64,000 nt of DNA, taken from Cephalopachus bancanus. Its lineage: Eukaryota; Chordata; Mammalia; Primates; Tarsiidae. Positions within the stretch are counted from its first letter, which is position 1, and each line of letters starts with the position of its first letter. Where the stretch lies: positions 1,054,001 to 1,118,000 of the forward strand of contig JAPVLO010000522.1 of the NCBI GenBank assembly GCA_027257055.1, given 5' to 3'. Under the pieces are notes generated by a model. That model was not told where the DNA came from. It worked only from the letters and a program-made list of their open reading frames with translations, and did no database searches. A program made the translations under genes and the position numbers. Below are positions 1-11,600 of the stretch, in pieces.

Positions 1-266
1 GGCTGAGGTGAGTGTATTGCCTGAGCCCGCAGTTTCGAGACCCGCCTGGGCAGCGAGACCTCATTTCTACAATAAATCAAAAAATCAGGCGGGCGCGGTA
101 GCACATGCCTGTAATTCCAGCTACTTGGAAGGCTGAGGCGGAAGGATCGCCGGAGTCCAGCAGGTCGAGGCTGCGGTGGCCGGGAGCGGCCACTGCACTC
201 CAATCTGGGCGACAGAGTGAGACTCCAACCCAAAAAAAAAAAAAAAAGAAAGAAAAGAAAAGAAAA
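1..266 (+). mobile_element. Alu, lineage-specific type, cut by window edge
   Basis: Enters the window inside the left arm. It has the short inter-arm form 'gcctgggcagcgagacctc' and ends in an A-rich tail with AAAGA repeats. Confidence 0.9.
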
Positions 267-462
267 CATCAGAGTACCTAACCTGTTGTAAGGTAAGGCT
301 TGTTCCATAAAATTTTTGTTTCCATTACGGAATAGGAGGGAGTGGTCATTGTGTGCTGGGATACAATAAAAGTATATTTATTCATCTAGGCTGAGGTCAG
401 AGAAATTTTATAAATACTGCAGAGTTGGTAGACCAACACTGGTTTACATAGAAATAAATGTA

Positions 463-464
<2 letters not shown>

Positions 465-502
<38 letters not shown>

Positions 503-550
503 TGCGTGTGCGTGCGTGCGTGCGTGCGTGTGTGTGTGTGTGTGTGTGTA
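465..550. repeat. (GT)n / (GTGC)n microsatellite
   Basis: An 85-base alternating purine-pyrimidine tract: GT dinucleotides interrupted by GTGC units. Confidence 0.95.
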
Positions 551-582
551 GGGTAGACAGCAGTCTTCACAATACAACCATC

Positions 583-932
<350 letters not shown>

Positions 933-1039
933 TTATCATCAATACTTCCCAGGGTGTCTGTTACTACAAAAACAATGCTAACTGCTTTATCTTTCTCATA
1001 GCGTTTCAGCAGATCTAAGTTTTGTTCCACAGTTATTGT

Positions 1040-1225
1040 TTGGGGACATATTTTTCCCCCAACACTAGCACTACCAGTTGGTTGACACTATTACAAATAG
1101 AGTTTTATTTGATTGAGCTTTTCTATCTACCCTGCAAGGAAGATAGTATATTTTATCCATTTCACAGACAGAAAATCAGGCTGGGAGATAAAGTAATTTA
1201 TTCTAATTCACACAGCTGACAAAGG
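1040..1225 (+). mobile_element. MIR SINE relic
   Basis: The 3' part is clear: 'atccatttcacagacagaaaatcaggctgggagataaagtaatttattctaattcacacagctg'. Confidence 0.65.
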
Positions 1226-1570
1226 GTGGGGCTTTGGTTAAAATGGAAGGAAGGGTTTTATGATGATGAGGATGATTATCCTAACAGTGACTGTTAAAAC
1301 AAAAGTACAAGGTCACCAAAGTCCCTCCCAGAAGTTCCACAGAAAACAGCTGCTTTCCAGGATGTGGACAGAGGCTGGAGACATTTCTATTTACCATTGA
1401 ATCTGGCACAGCCATAGGCCACGGAACACCTGGTTTAAAATGCACAAGCTGCTAGCTGCAAATGTATGCCATGATAATTATTTTTTAACTTATGGAAATT
1501 TGTATTATTATTATTTTATACAATATGAGACATCTTATTGCCAGGTCACGATCTTACAAAATCAAATACA

Positions 1571-1866
1571 GCTGGGTGCAGTGTTTCATGCCTGTCATCC
1601 CAGCACTTTGGGAGGCAGAGGCAAGAGGATTGCCTGAGCCCAGGGGTTCAAGACCAGCCTGGCAACTTGGCAAGACCTCATCTCTACAATAAATCACAAA
1701 ATTAGCTGGGTGTGGTGGTACATGCCTGCCGTTCCAGTTACTTGGAAGGCTGAGGCAGAAGGATCACTTGAGCCCAGCAGGTCGAGGCTGTGGTGGCTAC
1801 GAGTGTGTTACTGCACTCCAGCCTAGGGGACAGAGTGGGACCTCAACTCAAAAAAAAAAAAAAAAT
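1571..1866 (+). mobile_element. Alu SINE
   Basis: Full dimer with A tail. The right arm is of the lineage type (GGCTGAGGCAGAAGGATCAC), the left arm older. Confidence 0.9.
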
Positions 1867-1867
1867 C

Positions 1868-2513
1868 AAATTCAGTCAACCCTCACTAGCTGTGAGAGGA
1901 TTGGTTCCAAGGATCTTCATGGATATCAACATCCCCAAATGCTATAGTCTCTTATATAAAATGGCTTACTATTTGCATATAACCTATGCATTTCCTTCCT
2001 TACGTGATTTATTATTTAGTTTAGTTGAGACAGCGTCTTGCTCTGTCAAGCAGGCTGGAGTGACATGGCAATGATCACAGCACCCTTCAGCCTCAACTTC
2101 CTGGGCTCAAGTGATCCTCCTGCCTCAGCCTCCTGAATAGCTGGGGATACAGGTATGCACCACTGTGCCCAGCAAGATTTTTGTGGGTTTTTTTTTGTTG
2201 TTTTTTTTTTTTGTAGAGATGGGGGGGGTCATCTCACTGTGTTGCCCAGGCTAGTCTCAAACGCCTGGCCTCAAGGAGTCCTCCTGCCTCAGCCTCCCAA
2301 AGTGCTGGGATTACAGTCTTGAGCCACTGTGCCCAGCCACTCCTCTATGCCTTAACTCATCTCTAGATGAGTTGTAATACCTAATGCAATGTTAATGCTA
2401 TTAAATAGTGGTCATAATATATTGTTTTTAAATTCATTTTTTTTTCCAAGTATTTTTTATCCACAGTTGGTTGAATGCGCTGATGTGGAACCAACGCATA
2501 TGAGGACTGACTG
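1868..2513. mobile_element. Tigger/MER2-like DNA transposon, split by an Alu
   Basis: The left end is CAGTCAACCCTCACTAGCTG followed by 'ttggttccaaggatc' and 'cttatataaaatggcttactatttgcatataacctatgca'. The right end reads, in reverse complement, CAGTCAGTCCTCATATGCG then 'ttggttccacatcagcgcattcaaccaactgtgg'. The two ends form imperfect terminal inverted repeats. The AluJ at 2018-2339 sits inside. Confidence 0.7.
2018..2339 (-). mobile_element. AluJ-like SINE inside the Tigger/MER2-like element
   Basis: An antisense dimer with a long T-rich middle (2190-2212), ending 'gagccactgtgcccagcc'. Confidence 0.9.
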
Positions 2514-2734
2514 GTTCCAGTTATAGAATGCTGTGCAAATCACAGGTCCCTAGACCCATCCTAACCCTCCAGAATTAGCATCTTCAGGCAGACCTGCATG
2601 ATGATTTTTGTGCACCCTAGGCAAAGACTTTATGGGCTTCTTCCCACTCTTGTGTGTGTCTGGGCTCTAAGCACTGTGCCTACTTTGCCTAATGGTCTGA
2701 GAATATCCATCTTAGACAAGTTGGAGTTTTCTTT

Positions 2735-2945
2735 CTTTTTTTTTTTTCTTTCTTTCTTTCTTTCTTTCTTTTTTCTTTTATTTTCTTTTTGAGTCGGAAT
2801 CTCACTCTGTCTCCCAGGCTGGAGTGTAGTGGCATGCTCACGGTCACCGCAGCCTTGACCTACTGGACTCAGACAATCCTTCTGCCTCAGCTTTCCAAGT
2901 AGCTGGAACCACAGGCGTGTGCCACACCACCAGGCTAAGTTTTTT
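2735..2945 (-). mobile_element. Alu right arm, remnant of an element split by a later Alu
   Basis: A (TTTC)n tail followed by an antisense right arm from GAGTCGGAATCTCACTC to 'gccacaccaccaggctaag'. The left arm is probably the unit at 3248-3381. Confidence 0.75.
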
Positions 2946-2949
2946 GTTT

Positions 2950-3247
2950 TGTTTTTTTTTTTTGACTTGGAGTCTCACTCTGTCGCCCAGACTGGAGTGC
3001 TGTGGCCACTTCCGGTCACTGCAGCCTCGACCTGCTGGGCTCCGGCGATCCTTCCACCTCAGCCTTCCAAGTAGCTGGAACTACAGGCGCACGCTACCAC
3101 ACCTGGCTAATTTTTTATTTTGTTGTAGAGATGAGGCCTCGCCAATTTGCCCAGGCGGGTCTCGAACCCGCGGGCTCAGGCAATCCACTCACCTCAGTCT
3201 CCCAAAGCGCGGGATTACAGGCTGAGCCACAGAACCCGACTACCAGT
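2950..3247 (-). mobile_element. Alu, lineage-specific type, nested
   Basis: A complete antisense dimer with GGGTCTCGAACCCGCGGGCTC (B-box region) and 'ggctgagccacagaacccgac'. It is inserted in the middle of an older Alu. Confidence 0.85.
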
Positions 3248-3652
3248 CTAATTTTTTGATTTATCGTAGAGATGAGGTCTCGCCAAATTGCCAGGCTGGT
3301 CTTGAATGCCTGGGCTCAGGCAATCCTCTCGCCTCTGCCTCCCCAAGTGATGGTATAACAGGCATAAGCCACCATGCCTGGCTAATTTTTCGATTTATTA
3401 TAGAGACGAAGTGTCACCGAGTTGCCCAGGCTGATCTTGAGCCCGTGAACTCAGGCAATACTCTTACCTCCACCTCCCAAAGTGCTGGGTTGAGAGGCAT
3501 GAGCCACCACACCTGACTAATTTTTTCGATTTATTGAGAGACAAGGCTTCACCAAGTTGCCCAGGTTGGTCTCAAACCCCGGAATCAGGCATTCCTCTCG
3601 CCTTCACCTTCCAAAGTGCAGGGATGTCAGGCGTGAGCCACCACGCCCGGCA
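3248..3652 (-). repeat. Three tandem Alu left arms, head to tail
   Basis: Units start with CTAATTTTT at 3248, 3382 and 3517 (spacing 134-135 bp). Each ends in a 'gccaccatgcctgg' type 5' end, and none is separated by a right arm. With the left arm of the nested Alu (from 3107) four left arms lie in a row. Confidence 0.85.
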
Positions 3653-3978
3653 TGGAGATTTATAACAGTCAAGTTTGAAAAGCTCTTGGAAGGGACCTAT
3701 AGGAAGGCTCCAGTAATAGTTACTCGGAGGATTGGCACGGCGTGGTGATCATGGCATTTTGGAGTCGGGAGACCATAGATCTAAGTCTGAGATTTAGGTT
3801 CAGACCTCTGCCCGTTTGGACCTCTCAGAACCTTATTCCGCCCACCTGTAACCATGGTCCTGTCCTCCTGGAGCGCGCCCTTTGGCGTAACCGCGAGGCT
3901 GGCTAGGCGCGGGGCTGGGAACACGGTCTTGGAGCTCTGAGGGTGGAGGCAGCGCTGACCCGCCCGTGCCTCTCGCAG

Positions 3979-4440
3979 ATGCCAGTGCTGAAGCAGCTGG
4001 GCCCCTCGCAGCCCAAGAAGCGGCCAGATCGCGGTGCCCTTTCCATCTCGGCGCCTCTGGGCGACTTCCGGCACACGCTGCACGTGGGGCGCGGCGGCGA
4101 CGCCTTCGGGGACACCTCGTTCCTGAGCCGCCACGGCGGCGGGCCGCCCCCCGAGCCCCGCGCGCCACCCGCCGGGCCCCCACGCTCCGCCCCTCCGCCC
4201 GCTGTGCCGCAGCCCCCAGCGCCCGCCCTGCGCGCGCCCGCGCCGGCCGATCCGCTGCTGTCCTTCCACCTGGATCTGGGCCCCTCCATGCTGGACGCGG
4301 TGTTGGGCGTCATGGACGCAGCGCGCCCGGAGGCTGCTGCCGCTAAGCTCGACATGGACCAGCGCTCCGGGCCTCGACACCCGAAGGCTCGCTGCTGCCC
4401 CAACGCGGACCTCGAGCTGGACGACGTTATCGGCCTCTAG
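3979..4440 (+). CDS. CDC42EP5: CDC42 effector protein 5 (BORG3), coding exon
   Basis: A 153-residue protein of the BORG/CDC42EP family, which binds GTP-loaded CDC42 and organises septins and actin in the cytoplasm. The ATG lies directly after a splice acceptor (CTCTCGCAG just before it), so this exon carries the whole coding region and the untranslated exon(s) lie upstream, probably left of the window. I chose this start (MPVLKQLG) over an in-frame ATG at 3943 because the extra 12 codons fall in the intron. The CRIB motif is at residues 23-37, with I23-S-x-P26 and H32-x-x-H35-V-G37. A proline/alanine-rich linker follows. The BORG homology segment LLSFHLDLGPSML begins at residue 93, and the C-terminus is ELDDVIGL. 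The exon is very GC-rich. The next gene, LENG9, starts 1.4 kb downstream on the same strand. Confidence 0.95.
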   Translation: MPVLKQLGPSQPKKRPDRGALSISAPLGDFRHTLHVGRGGDAFGDTSFLSRHGGGPPPEPRAPPAGPPRSAPPPAVPQPPAPALRAPAPADPLLSFHLDLGPSMLDAVLGVMDAARPEAAAAKLDMDQRSGPRHPKARCCPNADLELDDVIGL

Positions 4441-4491
4441 GCGCCCCCATTATCCGCTCGCGCGTGCCTCCCGTCACCCCACTTCAGTACA

Positions 4492-4497
4492 CATAAA
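4492..4497 (+). terminator. CDC42EP5: Probable CDC42EP5 polyadenylation signal (CATAAA)
   Basis: A CATAAA hexamer 52 bases after the stop codon, followed by a GT-rich stretch (GGCTGTGGCTGTT) about 20 bases on. It is a weak variant of AATAAA but the only candidate close to the stop. Confidence 0.45.
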
Positions 4498-4732
4498 CGT
4501 CCAAGGTTTATATCCCGGGCTGTGGCTGTTCACTTCGCACAAGGGGAGTGGTGATGGGGACCGGGAATGATAGGGCCCTGGCCTTTAAGAGGCAGATTTG
4601 CCACCTGGAGGTCTGGCCTGGGTAGGATGCTTGACCTGGCGTGAGATGCAGCTCCTTTAAGAGAGGTTGGGGGCATGGACAGGAGATGCCCCACCCAGAG
4701 GGCGGGTTCTGGACCCCGCTGTTTTCACAGTC

Positions 4733-4860
4733 TCATTCATTCATCAAATACTGAGCGCCACCTCCTGCCAGATGTGGTCCGGTCCCAGCGGTCGGGCTGG
4801 CGGAGTGCTGTGGCCCAGGGGAGCCTCAGCCTCCAGGCCTTGCACGTCTCCGGTGGACCT
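4733..4860. mobile_element. Old MIR/L2-type relic
   Basis: The phrase CATTCATTCATCAAATACTGAGCGCC, followed by a 'tgccagatgtggtcc' block, resembles the ancient MIR/L2 pattern of target-rich ends. It is very degraded. Confidence 0.35.
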
Positions 4861-5020
4861 CGACCGGGCGGAGCCTTTTACAACTAGGGGTGTAGTATCC
4901 GTTGGGGAGGGCATCTTTCCCCCTAAGTGGGGCGGCGGCTGCGGGGGAGGTCCGGGCTGTAAAGTTAAGTCTCAGCCTGCAGGCGGACTGGTTCTTTATG
5001 GTTCCAGAGAGGCGTGACCG

Positions 5021-5562
5021 CACTTGCAAATCACTTGAACTGAGAGCGGTGGAGAGGAGGGGGCCCCGGGCACCCATGTAAATCACTTGACTTGAGAGCA
5101 GGACTAGCTGCTTTAACCCCCCCCAACAGGGGCGGAGCACATGTAAATCATTTGGATTGGGGGTGGGGCCAGGTCTTCTAAGGCCTCCCACAGGGGCGGG
5201 GAACACATGGAAATCACTTGGGGCGGGGCACATGGAAATTATTTGGAATGGGGCGCCGCCAGGTTACTAAGACCATGAGGGGTGGACACACATGTAAATC
5301 AACGTGACTGTGGGCGGGGCTAGGTTATTTACAGCTCTCACAGGGGCAGAAGCACACATGGAAATCAATTGGAATGAGGCGAGGCCAGGTTACTAAGGCT
5401 GTCCGGGGCAGGCATACGTGTAGGTCACCCCGACTGTGGGCGTGGTCAGGTCCTTTATGACTCTCACAGGGGCGGGGGCACACATGGAAATCATTTGGAA
5501 TGGGGCGGGGCCAGATTAGTTAAAGCCCTCGTGGACGGGCACACGTAAATCACCTGGAATAC
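5021..5562. repeat. Degenerate GC-box minisatellite with ~126-bp higher-order unit, upstream of LENG9
   Basis: Ten related units occur, each opening with ATGTAAATCA, ATGGAAATCA or a close variant at about 5026, 5076, 5141, 5207, 5232, 5292, 5358, 5416, 5484 and 5543. From 5141 on, two unit types alternate. Type A has ATGTAAAT (or ACGTAAAT) followed by GACTGTGGGCG. Type B has ATGGAAATC followed by TTGGAATG. A-to-B spacing is 66-68 bp and B-to-A spacing 58-60 bp, making a ~126-bp dimer; an extra, shortened B copy sits at 5232. Nearly every unit carries a GGGGCGGGG-type GC box and a CAGGGGC block. The array stops right where the LENG9 CpG-rich promoter begins. Confidence 0.85.
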
Positions 5563-7426
<1,864 letters not shown>

Positions 7427-7534
7427 CCTTCCCAGACCTCTGGAGAAGACAAATTGGATCCAAACCACCTGAGGAGACACACTGGCCAAGCAGGAAGGAC
7501 AAAACAGGAAAGCAACACGCTCTCTCTCTCTCTC

Positions 7535-7540
7535 TTTAAT
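7535..7540 (-). terminator. LENG8: Candidate LENG8 polyadenylation signal (ATTAAA)
   Basis: TTTAAT on the plus strand reads ATTAAA on the LENG8 strand and is followed on that strand by a GA repeat. It is the best hexamer before the LENG9 stop codon. Confidence 0.45.
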
Positions 7541-7763
7541 TTTGGTTTCTCTCAAGCTTCCAAATGATGCTTAGTGCTCCAAGGAAAGAATGAAGGAAGG
7601 AAAGGGAGGAGAGGGGGGGAAGGGGAGGCAGAGGAGGAACATCTGGAAAAAAAGCAGCCTGACAGTCCAGCTGTTTGCAAACTCATAGCACATCCTCCAG
7701 TTACATGGCAGAAGAGGGAGGGAGGACCAAAAAGAAAAGGGGAGGAAGAAGAAAAATAACTTA

Positions 7764-7769
7764 AATAAA
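7764..7769 (+). terminator. LENG9: Candidate LENG9 polyadenylation signal (AATAAA)
   Basis: The first AATAAA downstream of the LENG9 stop codon (338 bases on). If used, the LENG9 3' UTR runs to about 7785 and lies inside the LENG8 3' UTR on the other strand. Another AATAAA occurs at 8433-8438. Confidence 0.5.
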
Positions 7770-8636
7770 CACACACAAAAAGAAAAGAGAAGGAAACATG
7801 ACGTGAGCTGGTGATCCATGAAGGCAGGGGGGGTAACCATTTTACCTGTGCTGAACCAAGGGAGGATGGGAAGCAGGAAGAGGGAGGGAGGGAAGGGGGA
7901 AAAAAAATCAGAAGAAACATTGGGGGCAGGGGAGGAGGGAAACGAAGACAACTTAATACAACTTGAGACGAGGCGGCCCGGCCGGCGAGGTCCCGCGATG
8001 GCCTCCGGAGTCCTCAGTGCAGTGTGGCGGCGAACTGGGTGCTGGCGTTGGCGTTTCTGGGGTGGGGGGCCGAAGGCGGGGCATAGTCTCTAAGCAGCTC
8101 CCCTCACCCCACACACTGAGGCCCCAGAGAGCTGGGCAACAAGAGTCTGTGATGAGGCAGATGAGGCACAGGCGGTGGGCTGGTTTGCTGGGTGCCCCCG
8201 CTGCAGGCGGGCACGGCTGGACGGCCTGTCTTCTTTCCACTGGCCCCCCTGGCATGGGATAGGCCAGGGCACCAGGTCGGGTACCGGAGTACAAGCTCGA
8301 AAGAGAGAGAGAAAAAACACTGAGACAACATTAGTGGAGGTGAAAGGTGGACATGGACAAGCCTACAGACCATGCCCCCAACCCTCCGCTGTCCCACCCC
8401 TCCTCCCCCAACCCCATCCCTCTGAGGCAAAAAATAAAAATGTAGAAAAAAATCTCTGTACAGACTCCCCGGTGGGAAAACGGGGGCAGGGATGGTGGCT
8501 CTTCCTGGAGCCCACTCCCCACAAATTAATTTACAACCCAAGTCCATGGCTCAAAAACAAAATCCGCAAAGGCGGCGCTGGGGGCTGCAGCCCCTGCCCT
8601 TCCCACCCCGCCCCGGCCCCCATCCTCGCTGGGTGC

Positions 8637-11600
8637 TCAGAAGGCTGACAGCTGCGCCAGGCTGAGGCGGCAGTCGATGCTGGAGTTGTCCGAGCCCGTG
8701 TAAGCCAGGCCCAGGGGCTCTAGGAAGGCCCGGCAGGCGGCCTCGCCCTCGAAGGCCAGCTCGGCCTGCACGTAGGAGACTGGCAGCGCAGGGCGGAAGC
8801 TACGGAGACAAGAGGAGAAAGCGATGAGGCGGGCAGGCAGCGGAGGGCCCCACGAGAGGGAGTGAGGCCCCCCATTCGGGTACCCACAGGGCTTCCTCAG
8901 CACAGTACCTGCTGGCTCCCCTACCCCCTCCCTTCCTCCCCACCTCAGGGGCTCGGGGGGGCCCGGGGTGGGGTCAGTGGCCCCAGTCCCCAGCTGTGCC
9001 CCCCCTTACCCTCACTTACCTGCACAGGGGACCAGGAAGAGAGGGGACGGGAGGGGAAGGGCCCAGCGGGCTCCTCCGCTGGTGGAGGGGCAGGGCTACA
9101 CGAAGGGAGCAGCACCTGGCCAGGACCAGGCGAGGCAGGGCTGCCAAGACCACTCTGAGGGACCCCAGCCCTCAATGCTTTCCCTGCCGGGGTCCAAGTA
9201 CCTTGGGGAACCCAGGTACAGGAGTGCCAGCCAGCACCCACCACTTCAAACTTAGGCAGTTACTTTGGATGCTAGCAAGAAACACTACAGGTGAGCACCT
9301 GGTATGTGCCAGGAAACAGCTGTCCTCAGAGCTTCCCAAAACTCAGTGGACCCTCTTCCACTGGATGTGTCTGCCCTACCCTTCCCATATTCAGGAAACA
9401 ACACACATAAGCAAATGACACTAAACAATGGAACCCAGTTCTGCTCCAAGGCCCGAGCTTCGTCGAGGCCCTAGGCTGGAGGGAGTGTGGCTCCATTTCC
9501 CAGTCTGAGCTAGCCGGTAGCCGCTGCAGTGGCACCACTCTGAGGACTGGGGAGGGACGCGCCTGCCACGGAATGGCAATGGCACCCTCCTAGGTGGGAA
9601 GACTCTGAGAATGAAGCATTGACAGATCAGAGCCCCACCCACAGGGGGCGCCTGTGGCTGTGTCGCCAACCAAGACAAACTACACATAAACGAATGAGAA
9701 AGTTCCCCAGTCATGTGTCCCTGTGCAGCACTGAAGCTTGGGAGATGCCCAGCATAAACCTGACAGGCCACAGGGGGTTGAGGGCCTTGCTGCCTCGTCC
9801 TTCCTCATCACCCCCCCACCCCAGCTAGTAGAGTCCCACATCTTCTGCTCCAATGGCTCTTCCTACTCTGGCTCAGCCTCTCCCTCCACTCAGCTGGACC
9901 AAACCAGATCCCAGAATGAGTTTCCTAACCTTCAGGCAGAAGGTCCCTCCCTAGCTCCAAACCATTCTGTGACTACTACCTCCAGGAGGAAAGGCCAGCT
10001 GGCCTGGCATTCAAGGTCCCTCAGGTTTACCGACCAAACTCTCTGACCAGGGTTGCTCAACCTGGGCAAGACTGACATCTGTGGCCCAGTGACTGTTGGG
10101 GGGCCATCCTGGGTGCTGCAGGATCTTTAGCAGCATCCCTGGGCGCTATTCACTAGATGTCAGTCACATTCTCTTGCTTTGACAACCAGAAAGTCTCCTG
10201 ACACTGCCCAATGTCCCCTGGGGTCCCCTCAATCCCCAGACTGAGCAGTATTTCTGCACCTCCCCACAGCGAGGCACACGCAACGCCTGGTAAGGAGAAC
10301 ATGCTCAGTCAGTGAGGGCCGGCCCGGCCAGTGACCTTTCAGCATCACCAGTGTGGCCCATCACATGTCTCCCTGGCACTCAGAGGAGCTGAGGGGATGG
10401 GGCCTTGTCCTATTATGCCTGTGCCCCATCTAGTTAGTCTCTACAGCATGGGGCAAGGGAGATGTGTGAAAGGCAGATAGGACCTCGAAAGGAGGGAGCC
10501 CAGAGTCCACAGGAAGGAGAAGATGAACTGGGTCCAGGAGGAGTGAGTGGGAGGAAGAAAAGCAGGGCTAGAGAGACAGTAGTGGGAGGGGAAGAGGGAA
10601 GGGAGGAGGGACCCAGAGCACAGGAGTGGTCGTGAGGAGGGAAGCAGGAAGGCTGGAGAGGGCTGAAGGAGAAGAGGAGGGCCGGGAGGCAGCCGGGGCT
10701 GGGGCCTGGGCGATGCAAGGTAGGAGGGCCGGAAGAGAGGGGGAGCTCAGCATCACATACGTTTTGATCATGGCCCTGAGGGCAGCCTTGCGCTCCCGGT
10801 CTGCAAACTTGTCCACGAGGTAGCCAGACATGCAGGGGGCATGACAATAGAGCCGGAAGAAGCGGTGGTAGTTGCCCAGGGCCCAGGCTGCCCTCAGTGC
10901 CAAGGCGTGGGCCACGCAAGGGTCCGCCTTCAGTTCCCGTGTGAGGTACGCCAGTTCCGTTGTGATGTCTAAGGGCATGAGACATGAGGGTCAGGGAGGC
11001 AAGGCTCTGCCCTAGGCCCTGTGGTCTCCATTGCAAGGACTGGGCCTCACCTCCTGAGTTCTTGGTGAAGATGTAGTAGAGGATCCGGTAGGCAGTAAAC
11101 TCGCCCACATTGCCAGGTAAGTTCTCTGCGTACAGTGACTTGAGCTGTGTCTGGCACTGGTTGAATTCTTCGTGGTCCCCCTAGAAGGCACAGGCATGGA
11201 GAGAGGAGGGCAGAGTAAGGCTATGAGGTAGAATGGTGGCAAGCTGGGGAGAGCCAGGGAGGCCCAGGGCGGCCCTCGCACCTTCTCCAAAGCGATCCGG
11301 GCATGGGTCTCATACACCTCCACCGTGAACTCGGTGCGGACGCCTTGCACCTGGACAGTGGGGAGAGAATGAGCCAAGGGCAGCAGCAGGACAGCCATGG
11401 CCACTCCCCTCCCAGCACGAGGCTCACCGTCAGGTCCTGCCGGATAGACTTCATCTGCTCACAGGCAAAGGCATAGTCCTGCTTTTCTTTCCAGTGGGAC
11501 TTGACCATGCACAGCGACTTTTTCAAAACCTGGGAAGGGAATCAAGTTAAACTTAGGGAAAGAGCACAAAATGCTAAAACTCATTACATTCCTACTAATT

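Larger units (their letters stand above)
7515..8636 (-). other. LENG8: LENG8 3' UTR
   Basis: The sequence from the LENG8 stop codon to a candidate ATTAAA signal (7540-7535 on the minus strand). It is strongly polypyrimidine on the mRNA strand, with long C/T blocks at about 7575-7660 and 7860-7950. No other AATAAA-type hexamer is seen on the minus strand here. The extent is inferred. Confidence 0.6.

Noticed and set aside
3943..3978. Upstream in-frame ATG extending CDC42EP5 by 12 codons
   Set aside because: The extension runs through a splice acceptor; family members start at MPVLKQL.
3781..4403. Minus-strand ORFs opposite CDC42EP5
   Set aside because: Shadows of the GC-rich coding exon.
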